In this document: positions 57,098-64,000 of the stretch, piece after piece
Layout: the number at the start of each line of letters is the position of its first letter
Numbering within the stretch: the first letter of the stretch is position 1
Assembly: GCA_003209655.1 (NCBI GenBank)
Contig: QCPW01000006.1
Coordinates: forward strand, 1-64,000
Direction of reading: 5' to 3'
Length of the DNA: 64,000 bases
Origin: Prochlorococcus sp. AG-442-M23
GTDB lineage: Bacteria > Cyanobacteriota > Cyanobacteriia > PCC-6307 > Cyanobiaceae
Translations under genes and position numbers: made by a program
Notes under the pieces: model-generated
Database searches by the model: none
What the model saw: the letters and a program-made list of their open reading frames with translations, nothing else
Told to the model about the DNA's origin: nothing

Positions 57098-58558
57098 TCC
57101 CATAAAAAATATAAACAATAACAAAATAGGTTTATCTCCAAATTTTGTATAGAAAGTCTTGTCGGATGAAAAATTAGGGAACAATATTTTATTTTGCTCT
57201 ACATTTAAATCTAGAAGTTGAATTATTTTTCCATCATCTTTAACTAAACCTGAAGGTCCGGTGTTTGATACAAGTAGATTATCTTTTTTGTTTTCAATAC
57301 TTCTCAACCTTGCCAAAGACAGGAATTGATTATAAAGCTTAGTTGGATAGGGATCTAAATTTGCTGCAGTTATTATTAATTGTGCACCGCTATTAATAGC
57401 CTTTCTTATTTTCAAACCATCACTAATTTCATAACAGATAGCCACTGCTAGAGGTTGTGTAAATTTAGGATCAAAAAATCTTGAATCAAAGCCTGGTTGA
57501 ATTCCTCCTACTGCAGATAATCCTCTTGAAAAACTATCTAGAAATATAGGTATTTTTTCACCTAATGGAACCAGTCTATTTTTATCTATATATGAGGTAA
57601 AAGATTTATCTCCAATTTGAAATCCGAGTAAAGAACTTCTTAACTCATTATTAGAATTTCTGAAACCTCCTGCCAAGGTATTAACCTTAAAGCCTTTAGA
57701 TAAATAAAAATTATTATATAAAGTACCTTCAGGAGCAACAAGAAGTTTTGCTTGATTGGCTAAGGCATACTTTTGAGCGATAGATAGTTTTTCTTTAATA
57801 AATTCATCATCTATTTTTAATTTTTCTCTTGTAGGTATATTGGTTTGCCAAATAGCTACAGGATATTCATAATTTCTTTTAATTGGAGTTGTTAAACCTC
57901 CAAATAGATGTAAGAAAAAAATAATAAAAAGTCCGAAAATAAATGTTTTATCAAAGTGATTTTTTCTTCTCCATCTGCCGTAACTAAAAAAAATCCAAAA
58001 TCCAATCAATATTTGTAATACGCATAAACCACTGGCGCCAATCCATCTTGCCAAACCAGCAAGATAAATATCACCTGGAACAAGACTCTCTCCTAAACCT
58101 ATCCAAAAATAAGGTGTTTGAGAAAGTATCAATTCACCAATACCCCAAGTCAAAGATAAAAAAAACACTTTTACGGTTAAAGGTAAAAATTTCATTTTAA
58201 AAATATCTTCTTCCCAGAGAATCTTTTCGACTAAAAGCCCCCATAAATAAACTAATAAACCACCCAAAAAAGAACAAAATAATAATATTAAAATTGTGGA
58301 TATTAAACTTGTAAACCATGTAAAACCTAGCCATGTTAATGGATGAAGATCATAAAGCCAAGAATGACTTATCAAAATAAAGAAAAACCCCCACCAAAAA
58401 CTTGCTATTCTTCTTTCACTCTCCTTCCATAGGATAAATAAAGATATCGGCATAAAAATTGGCCAAAAGTGAGTTGCAACAGAAATTCCTCCTAATATGC
58501 CACCTAAACACGGGTAAAAATATTTTCTTAAACTTTTAAAGTGTGTTGGGATTAACAA
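57071..58558 (-). CDS. lnt: Apolipoprotein N-acyltransferase
   Basis: A 495-aa inner-membrane enzyme adding the third acyl chain to lipoproteins. Five to six N-terminal helices precede a nitrilase-type domain (about 235-465). The triad is Glu in [11 protein letters not shown], Lys in [10 protein letters not shown] and Cys in [12 protein letters not shown] further helix lies near the C-terminus. The 3' end overlaps mnmA, and it is divergent from the FKBP gene. Confidence 0.9.
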   Translation of the reverse strand: MLIPTHFKSLRKYFYPCLGGILGGISVATHFWPIFMPISLFILWKESERRIASFWWGFFFILISHSWLYDLHPLTWLGFTWFTSLISTILILLFCSFLGGLLVYLWGLLVEKILWEEDIFKMKFLPLTVKVFFLSLTWGIGELILSQTPYFWIGLGESLVPGDIYLAGLARWIGASGLCVLQILIGFWIFFSYGRWRRKNHFDKTFIFGLFIIFFLHLFGGLTTPIKRNYEYPVAIWQTNIPTREKLKIDDEFIKEKLSIAQKYALANQAKLLVAPEGTLYNNFYLSKGFKVNTLAGGFRNSNNELRSSLLGFQIGDKSFTSYIDKNRLVPLGEKIPIFLDSFSRGLSAVGGIQPGFDSRFFDPKFTQPLAVAICYEISDGLKIRKAINSGAQLIITAANLDPYPTKLYNQFLSLARLRSIENKKDNLLVSNTGPSGLVKDDGKIIQLLDLNVEQNKILFPNFSSDKTFYTKFGDKPILLLFIFFMGLNFFWEIN

Positions 58559-58644
58559 TCTAAAATTTTAAAATTAAATTTAAAATCACTCATTTATTGT
58601 ACCTTTATTCTGTAATATTAGTTTTAGTAACTTTCAAATATTAA

Positions 58645-59217
58645 GTGAAAGAAGTCTTTATCAGTTTTACAGTTTTTGTTTTTTGTGTTTCATTAACTCT
58701 TTTTAGTCAATTCAAGTCACCTCAAGTTGTTAATGCTGCCGAATCAGAAAATCAATCATTTCAAAAAGCAGTTGTTGCAAAACCATCAAATGTTTCAAAT
58801 AATAATATATTTGAACTAGACCCATCAGATCCAAATCCTATCCTTTTCGCTATGGCAGAAGAAACACAATTAGACAGTAATTCAAGGACTACGGAAAGTG
58901 GTCTTGTTATTACAGATATCATAAATGGTGATGGAGATGAAGCCATTGCGGGGCAAACAGTTTCTGTCAATTACACAGGAACTCTTGAAGATGGAACACA
59001 ATTTGACACAAGTATTGGTAGAGCTCCATTTAGCTTCCCCTTGGGTGCTGGAAGAGTAATAAAAGGTTGGGACGAAGGCGTTGCAGGCATGAAGATTGGA
59101 GGAAAAAGAAAATTAATAATTCCTCCAGAACTTGGTTATGGCTCAAGGGGCGCAGGAAATGTGATTCCTGCTAATGCAACTTTGATCTTTGAAGTTGAAT
59201 TATTAAAAATCAATTAA
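58645..59217 (+). CDS. Secreted FKBP-type peptidyl-prolyl isomerase
   Basis: A 190-aa protein. The first 30 residues form a signal or anchor ([20 protein letters not shown]), then a variable linker of about 55 residues. The C-terminal FKBP domain (about 85-190) has [38 protein letters not shown] and [20 protein letters not shown], all near the FK506 pocket. It acts on periplasmic or lumenal proteins. The start is GTG, placed right before the signal segment. sodN follows after 91 bases. Confidence 0.93.
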   Translation: MKEVFISFTVFVFCVSLTLFSQFKSPQVVNAAESENQSFQKAVVAKPSNVSNNNIFELDPSDPNPILFAMAEETQLDSNSRTTESGLVITDIINGDGDEAIAGQTVSVNYTGTLEDGTQFDTSIGRAPFSFPLGAGRVIKGWDEGVAGMKIGGKRKLIIPPELGYGSRGAGNVIPANATLIFEVELLKIN

Positions 59218-59308
59218 ATTAAGTAAGACAAATTAAGTAAGAAAACATCTAAGACTTTTCAATTTAGTTAATCTGCAAGTAATATGTATACAACACCAAC
59301 TATTTGAA

Positions 59309-59782
59309 ATGTTAAGTAAATTCATCAATTCTTTTCTAGATAAAAAATCCCCAATGACAGTCCATGCTCACTGTGACGGTCCTTGTGGTGTTTACGACCC
59401 AGCATCTACGAGAGTTGCTGCTGAAGCAGTTTTATCAATGACAAAAAAACTTATTGCATTAGAAGCTCCTTCTAGCACTGATTCAGCAGAGTGGGCTGCA
59501 TACAGTAATACATTTTCTAGATATGTTGCAGTTAAAGAAGAGCAAGCAAAAGAAACAAAGAAAGAAATTCTAATTTTGTGGACAGACTACTTTAAACCAG
59601 TTCACTTAGAAACTTATCCAGACTTACATGAAACCATTTGGAAGGCGGCCAAATTATGCAGTGCATGCAAAGTTAATATTGACTTAGCTCAAGCTGAAGA
59701 ACTCATGAGTTATGTTGAAAAGATTCATAATATTTTCTGGGCTTCAAAAGGAAGATCAGACGCCTTTATAAAAGCTAGTTAA
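59309..59782 (+). CDS. sodN: Nickel superoxide dismutase
   Basis: A 157-aa precursor of the Ni-dependent SOD. The mature N-terminus HCDGPCGVYDPA (after a 20-residue leader) has His1, Cys2 and Cys6 of the nickel hook. The four-helix body includes WTDYFKPVHLETYPDLHE and WKAAKLCSACKVN. The leader must be cut by SodX for nickel loading. Marine cyanobacteria use it instead of iron SOD. A short direct repeat (AAATTAAGTAAG) precedes the gene at about 59216-59240. Confidence 0.97.
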   Translation: MLSKFINSFLDKKSPMTVHAHCDGPCGVYDPASTRVAAEAVLSMTKKLIALEAPSSTDSAEWAAYSNTFSRYVAVKEEQAKETKKEILILWTDYFKPVHLETYPDLHETIWKAAKLCSACKVNIDLAQAEELMSYVEKIHNIFWASKGRSDAFIKAS

Positions 59783-59865
59783 TCACAATTATTTTCAAAA
59801 GTTTTTTTGATTTTATTTTATTTTTTTTAGGTTTAAGAAAAACTGCCATTATTAGTGGTGAATCG

Positions 59866-60183
59866 ATGTTACCTTACCTAAAAGAAGGGGATATTGTATT
59901 TTTTAAAAAATATAAAAAGAATAAATCAATACTAAAAAATCGTCAAATAGTTATTTTTAATCATCCACTTAAAAATAAAAACCTAATAAAAAGAATAAAT
60001 TCAGTAAATCAAAATAATATTGAGGTTCTTGGCGACAATATTGAATTTAGCGGAGATAGTAATAAATTTGGATTAATCAATAACGAAAAAATAATTGGGA
60101 TTGTCACCTCTAAATTAATTATTCCTAAATTAAAAAATTTTTTAATTCAAAAAAACAGAAGCACTTCTTTGAATCCAAAATAA
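59866..60183 (+). CDS. sodX: Nickel-type SOD maturation protease SodX (5' end uncertain)
   Basis: An S26-family protease that removes the SodN leader. The conserved serine box is IISGESMLPYLKEGDIVFF, and the Lys box is NLIKRINSVN. The only ATG (59866) lies inside the serine box, so a protein starting there would lack the catalytic Ser. The frame stays open upstream to a stop at 59776, but holds no ATG, GTG or TTG there, only ATT or ATC. One extra T in the T8 run at 59821-59828 would join TTG 59807 to give MILFYFFLGLRKTAIISGES. The 3' end overlaps the next gene by 42 bases. Confidence 0.8.
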   Translation: MLPYLKEGDIVFFKKYKKNKSILKNRQIVIFNHPLKNKNLIKRINSVNQNNIEVLGDNIEFSGDSNKFGLINNEKIIGIVTSKLIIPKLKNFLIQKNRSTSLNPK

Positions 60184-60813
60184 TCCCAAAGAAAAGGAAA
60201 GCCCTCCTGCTAAAGCTATTAATCTTTTAATAAATTTTTGACTTGCTTTAAAGGTGGTAAAAGATATTAAAAAAGTAAAAAGATTCATACTTATTAGTGA
60301 ACCAATCAAATATGAAATCAAATATAAGCATGCTCTAGTTAAAGGTAGTGCTAAAGCAGGAAGAACTGCAATAAAATGTGACCCTCCAGCTATACCATGT
60401 AACAAGCCTAAACCTGTCAAAGCATGAGAGTGCTTATTATTATTTTTTTGTTCTTTAACATGAAAGTGAAAGTGACGATGGTCAATTCCATTCTCATGCT
60501 TATGGGAATGAGAGTGGATACTTAATTGAAAAGAATTTTTTATAGCAAATACTCCAACAATTAGAAGAGAAATTCCAACAAGGAATTCGGCAATATTAGA
60601 AAATTTGTTTAATGGTGTAATATCTTTAATAAAAATCGCTAGGAAAGCTAACAAGAGGACACCTGAAGAGTGTCCTAAGCCCCATGAGAAACTATTTTTA
60701 AGAGCTTTTTGGGGATTATTAATCGCTGCTGGTGCCATTGCAATTAGATGATCAGCGCCACTAACAACATGCACAAATCCTGCAACTATACCTGTTAAAA
60801 TTACAGCCTGCAT
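60142..60813 (-). CDS. Predicted nickel permease (UreH/NicO-like) with His-rich loop
   Basis: A 223-aa protein with about six membrane helices. The first helix carries HVVSGADHLIAMAP and the second SWGLGHSSGVLL, His/Asp motifs like those of nickel/cobalt permeases. A cytoplasmic or periplasmic loop is histidine-rich (SIHSHSHKHENG and DHRHFHFH), suited to metal binding. The gene converges on and overlaps sodX, so its role is most likely nickel supply to Ni-SOD. Cobalt or another metal is possible. Confidence 0.75.
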   Translation of the reverse strand: MQAVILTGIVAGFVHVVSGADHLIAMAPAAINNPQKALKNSFSWGLGHSSGVLLLAFLAIFIKDITPLNKFSNIAEFLVGISLLIVGVFAIKNSFQLSIHSHSHKHENGIDHRHFHFHVKEQKNNNKHSHALTGLGLLHGIAGGSHFIAVLPALALPLTRACLYLISYLIGSLISMNLFTFLISFTTFKASQKFIKRLIALAGGLSFSLGLFWIQRSASVFLN

Positions 60814-60869
60814 ATATATTCAATACAACTCTTTTTTTATTAATTTTATAGCACGATTTGAAGTCAAAA

Positions 60870-61757
60870 TTAAATTGAGTTAAATAATTTTTTGAAAGAT
60901 TTTTCAATATTGCTTTCTCTCATGAAAGTTTCACCAATTAATACTCCCTTGATTCCAATAGATCTAAGCGATTCTATATCTTCTGCAGAATTAATTCCGG
61001 ATTCACTAATGGGAAGAATATTTTGTTTTGCTAATATATCTGCATATATATTCATCAATTCTATTGATGTTTTTAAATCCGTTTTAAAAGTCTTTAAGTC
61101 CCTATTATTTATTCCAATCAAATTAAAAGATTTTAACTTTAGAATCCTTTCTAATTCATTTGAGTTATGGACTTCAACAAGAATGCTCATCTTTAAATTA
61201 TCAGCAATTTTTTTTAAATAAATTAAATCATCATCGCTTAAAATCGCAGCGATTAACAATATCGCATCAGCACCAGATACCCTTGCTTTATAAATCTGAT
61301 AAGCAGAAATAATAAAATCTTTGCAAAGTAGAGGGAGATTGGTTGATTTTCTTACATTTTCAAGTATTTCATAACCCCCTTGAAAAAACCTTTTATCGGT
61401 AAGTACTGAGATACAGGATGCTCCTAATCCTTCATAACAAATAGCTATATCTTCAGGGTTAAAATCTTGTCTAATAACTCCTTTACTCGGACTAGCTTTT
61501 TTAATTTCAGCAATTACTCCAGGTTTTATTTTTGAATTCAAGATATTTTCATAAAAATCTTTTGGGGCAGGAAGTTTATCAATCTTTTTTATTAGATCTT
61601 CTAAAGAAACTGTTTTTTTAAAATTCTTAATTTCAATGTCCTTGTGCCAGACAATTTCTTCTAGAGTATTTTTAGCTTGTGCTTCTCTATGAGGAACAGC
61701 ATATTCTAAATTTTCTACCCTCACTGTTGGATTTGGTGGCCTGCGTCTAATCTCCAT
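60870..61757 (-). CDS. trpC: Indole-3-glycerol phosphate synthase
   Basis: A 295-aa TIM-barrel enzyme of tryptophan synthesis. It shows [15 protein letters not shown] (about residue 97), [46 protein letters not shown] and [11 protein letters not shown]. An N-terminal extension (about 30 residues, [20 protein letters not shown]) is normal for cyanobacterial TrpC. It follows lpdA by 12 bases on the minus strand. Confidence 0.96.
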   Translation of the reverse strand: MEIRRRPPNPTVRVENLEYAVPHREAQAKNTLEEIVWHKDIEIKNFKKTVSLEDLIKKIDKLPAPKDFYENILNSKIKPGVIAEIKKASPSKGVIRQDFNPEDIAICYEGLGASCISVLTDKRFFQGGYEILENVRKSTNLPLLCKDFIISAYQIYKARVSGADAILLIAAILSDDDLIYLKKIADNLKMSILVEVHNSNELERILKLKSFNLIGINNRDLKTFKTDLKTSIELMNIYADILAKQNILPISESGINSAEDIESLRSIGIKGVLIGETFMRESNIEKSFKKLFNSI

Positions 61758-61769
61758 TAATTTTAGATA

Positions 61770-63209
61770 TTATTTTATTTGAGAAGCCGCTTGTTTATAT
61801 GCTACCTCAACTACTTCACTAAGAGTGGGATGAGTATGAACTTCTGTAGATAATTGAATTACATCTTGTTTCCTTGATATAGCGTTCGAAATTTCTTGAA
61901 TCAAATCAGCTGCATGTAACCCAAAAATATGAGCACCTAATACTTCCCCATTATTTTTATTGAAAATCAACTTCAGCAATCCATCACTCTCCAACTCGGC
62001 CAATGCTTTTGAATTGGCCTTAAAGAAACTTTTGACAACTCCCAAAGTAAAATTTTCTTTTGCCGATATCTCTTTAGCCTCAGCTTCAGAGAGTCCAACT
62101 GAACTTATCTCAGGGTGAGTAAAGGTTGCTGCAGGTATACTTTTATAATTAATTTCGACGTTACCACCACAAATATTATCAACAGCAATAGTACCTTGCG
62201 CTGCAGCTGTATGAGCAAGCATTAGTTTGCCTGTCACATCTCCAACAGCCCAAATATTAGGTATTATTTCCTCACCATTCTTAACCCTCATTTGATCATC
62301 TATAGGAATGAAACCTTTTACAGTTTCGATCCCAACCGACTCAAGATTTAAGTTATTACTATTAGGACTTCTGCCAGTTGCAACTAGTACAGCATCAACT
62401 TCTAAAGTTTCTACAACTTCTTTAGACTCTGCATCTGTCAGTTCTATTTTTACAGGACATCCAGGTGTTATTTTTGTCGCAAAGACGTTTGATTTTGTAT
62501 CTATATCTCTTGATTGAATCAGATTCTTCTTAGCAATTTTTGTAATATCTGGATCAAATGTGGGCATAATATTTTCTAAAGCCTCGATCATTGTAACTTC
62601 ACAACCTAGCGCGGTATAAACATCAGCAAACTCTAATCCTATATATCCGCTTCCAATAATAGCTATCCATCGTGGAAGCCACTCAAGTTTAACCGCATCA
62701 TCACTAGTAAATACAGTCCTATTATCCAAAGTTATCCCACGGGGCACAAAAGGAGAAGAACCAGTCGCTATAACAATATTCTTACATGTGAAAGTTTTAT
62801 CAATTCCGTTTTTATCCCTTACACCTACTCTTTGATTTCCTTCAATTCTGCCAATGCCCAAAATAATTTCAACTCCACTCCTTTTGAGAGTTTTTGTTAA
62901 ATTTTCTCTAACATTTAAAACTAAATTATTCGCATGATCTGCAATTTTTGATCTCTCAAACCTTACTGGGGAAGCATGAATACCAAATTTAGCTAAATGT
63001 TGATAATCGGCCATTTCTCTAACTTTTCCACTTGCTGCCAAAAGAGCTTTAGAAGGCACGCACCCCTTATTAACGCAAGTACCTCCCATATCTCCAGACT
63101 CTACGATGGCAACTTTAAGACCTTTATCTGCAGCATGTTTGGCGGCATCAAAGCCTCCGTATCCTGCACCTATCACTATTAAATCAAAGTCAAAATTTGG
63201 ATCTGTCAC
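61770..63209 (-). CDS. lpdA: Dihydrolipoyl dehydrogenase (E3)
   Basis: A 479-aa flavoprotein reoxidising lipoamide in pyruvate dehydrogenase and the glycine cleavage system. It shows the FAD motif VIGAGYGGFDAAKHA, the redox-active disulfide GGTCVNKGCVPSKALL, the NAD motif IIGSGYIGLEFADVY and the C-terminal active-site HTHPTLSEVVE. Its start overlaps the TrmH-family stop by 4 bases (ATGA), and trpC follows. Confidence 0.97.
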   Translation of the reverse strand: MTDPNFDFDLIVIGAGYGGFDAAKHAADKGLKVAIVESGDMGGTCVNKGCVPSKALLAASGKVREMADYQHLAKFGIHASPVRFERSKIADHANNLVLNVRENLTKTLKRSGVEIILGIGRIEGNQRVGVRDKNGIDKTFTCKNIVIATGSSPFVPRGITLDNRTVFTSDDAVKLEWLPRWIAIIGSGYIGLEFADVYTALGCEVTMIEALENIMPTFDPDITKIAKKNLIQSRDIDTKSNVFATKITPGCPVKIELTDAESKEVVETLEVDAVLVATGRSPNSNNLNLESVGIETVKGFIPIDDQMRVKNGEEIIPNIWAVGDVTGKLMLAHTAAAQGTIAVDNICGGNVEINYKSIPAATFTHPEISSVGLSEAEAKEISAKENFTLGVVKSFFKANSKALAELESDGLLKLIFNKNNGEVLGAHIFGLHAADLIQEISNAISRKQDVIQLSTEVHTHPTLSEVVEVAYKQAASQIK

Positions 63210-64000
63210 TTTTTTATTCTTGAAATAGAAGTATATGCGACTCTTTTTCGTTCAAGTAATAACGGTACTGCAACACAAGCCACATTTAATGATTCTACAA
63301 GCTCACTATGCGGAATAGTAATTGTTTCATTAAAAGTTTCTTGAATTCTTTTATGAATACCTTGTCCTTCATTACCCAATATGAGTGCAGTACGAATAGA
63401 CCAATCAATTTCCCAATATGGTTTTTGCGATTTATCAGAACAACTATTGTGACTACTTGTAGAAATTATTTGAAACCCTTTCTTTGAAAATTGATTTAAT
63501 GATGTTAGTAAAGAATTAATTATTTCATCTTCACCCCCATCAAATCTTTCAAATGGCAGATGAAACACAGATCCACACGAAGCTCTTAATACCTTTTGCC
63601 CTAATGGGTGAGCCCCTCCCGCCAATAATATTTTGTTCACACCTGCAGCTAAAGCTGTTCTAAAAAGGTTTCCCATATTCCCAGGATCCTGAATCCTATC
63701 AAGGACAAGAATAAAGTCATCTTCATTATTAAATTCACGATTAATTATTGATGAAATCTCCACCAAAGCTGCTACCCCATTTGAACTTTTGGTTGATACT
63801 GCAGATGTTAAAACCTCTTCAGAAACTACCGTTATTAATGATTTATTGATCTTGTTAAAGAGTTTCCTATTTTTATTAAGCCATTTTTCAGTTACTAAAA
63901 TTTTAGAGGGATGATTACCAGACTTCAGCAATTCTTCCATCAAATGAGTACCTTCTATGCAAAAATAATCTTTATCTTTTGTATTAAATCCTTTTTTAAA
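63206..64000 (-). CDS. TrmH-family (SpoU) RNA 2'-O-methyltransferase, 5' end outside window
   Basis: At least 264 residues of a SPOUT-class RNA methyltransferase. The C-terminal domain has LDRIQDPGNMGNLFRTALAAG, LILGNEGQGI and PHSELVESLNVACVAVPLLL, motifs 1-3 of the family. The track starts at TTG 63943, but the frame stays open to the window edge and reads DYFCIEGTHLMEELLKSG, the usual SpoU substrate-domain start. The true start is therefore beyond 64000. Target is probably rRNA or tRNA. It overlaps lpdA by 4 bases. Confidence 0.9.
   Translation of the reverse strand, partial: FKKGFNTKDKDYFCIEGTHLMEELLKSGNHPSKILVTEKWLNKNRKLFNKINKSLITVVSEEVLTSAVSTKSSNGVAALVEISSIINREFNNEDDFILVLDRIQDPGNMGNLFRTALAAGVNKILLAGGAHPLGQKVLRASCGSVFHLPFERFDGGEDEIINSLLTSLNQFSKKGFQIISTSSHNSCSDKSQKPYWEIDWSIRTALILGNEGQGIHKRIQETFNETITIPHSELVESLNVACVAVPLLLERKRVAYTSISRIKK

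Noticed and set aside
1-64000. CRISPR array, rRNA genes or insertion sequence
   Set aside because: No regularly spaced repeats with unique spacers, no rRNA-like stretch and no transposase frame were seen by eye.

Overview
The window looks like part of a high-light Prochlorococcus chromosome. It is very AT-rich and compact, with weak or absent Shine-Dalgarno sequences. It carries cyanobacterial signature genes: an Ftn2/ARC6-type division protein, a LarB/CpmA homologue, DUF3122, DUF3611, a TIGR03792-type protein and an N-terminally extended ThiE. It also carries a nickel superoxide dismutase with its maturation protease. The assignment to genus is inferred from gene content and order; no database search was possible.

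Region 1 (about 1-27,450) is an accessory island devoted mainly to surface polysaccharide. It holds an AsnB amidotransferase, a Methyltransf_24-type methyltransferase, a GT32-like and two GT4 glycosyltransferases, a membrane-anchored PQQ-type sugar dehydrogenase and a PhyH-like dioxygenase. It continues with a cassette resembling the actinobacterial decaprenyl-phosphoryl-D-arabinose pathway (UbiA-type phosphoribosyltransferase, epimerase, GtrA, DprE2-like, DprE1-like), a multi-pass membrane protein and an FAD oxidoreductase. A divergent UDP-glucose dehydrogenase / UDP-glucuronate decarboxylase pair, predicted to make UDP-xylose, closes the region. Spacers here are long and some contain decayed reading frames.

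Nested in this island (6,257-12,478) is a segment bounded by an intact tRNA-Ala(GGC) gene and a 42-nt copy of the 3' end of a tRNA-Ala in the same orientation. This is the footprint of integration at a tRNA gene. It contains four head-to-tail genes: a small GrpE-like protein, a divergent 828-aa Hsp70, a membrane-anchored J-like/TPR protein and a signal-peptidase-like protein. A 34-nt direct repeat lies just inside each end, and no integrase remains. This is the best candidate here for an undescribed mobile system.

Region 2 (about 27,470-42,000) is core genome: lexA with a LexA box, argF, ftsH, ribD, cobL, nadK, pheS, surE, ribF, thiE-thiS, larB and ispF, plus small conserved cyanobacterial proteins. 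A lone methyltransferase gene (42,316-43,365) with long flanking spacers interrupts the core.

Region 3 (about 43,750-64,000) is core again. It runs trmD-era, BI-1, phoH, rpsP, ffh (whose C-terminus contains 13 perfect copies of an 18-bp minisatellite), ftn2, pdhA, a group 2 sigma factor, nnr, mnmA and lnt. It then has a secreted FKBP isomerase, the sodN-sodX-nickel permease group, trpC, lpdA and a TrmH-family methyltransferase cut by the window edge. The sodX reading frame lacks a normal start codon upstream of its catalytic serine, which suggests a poly-T frameshift or an unusual start.
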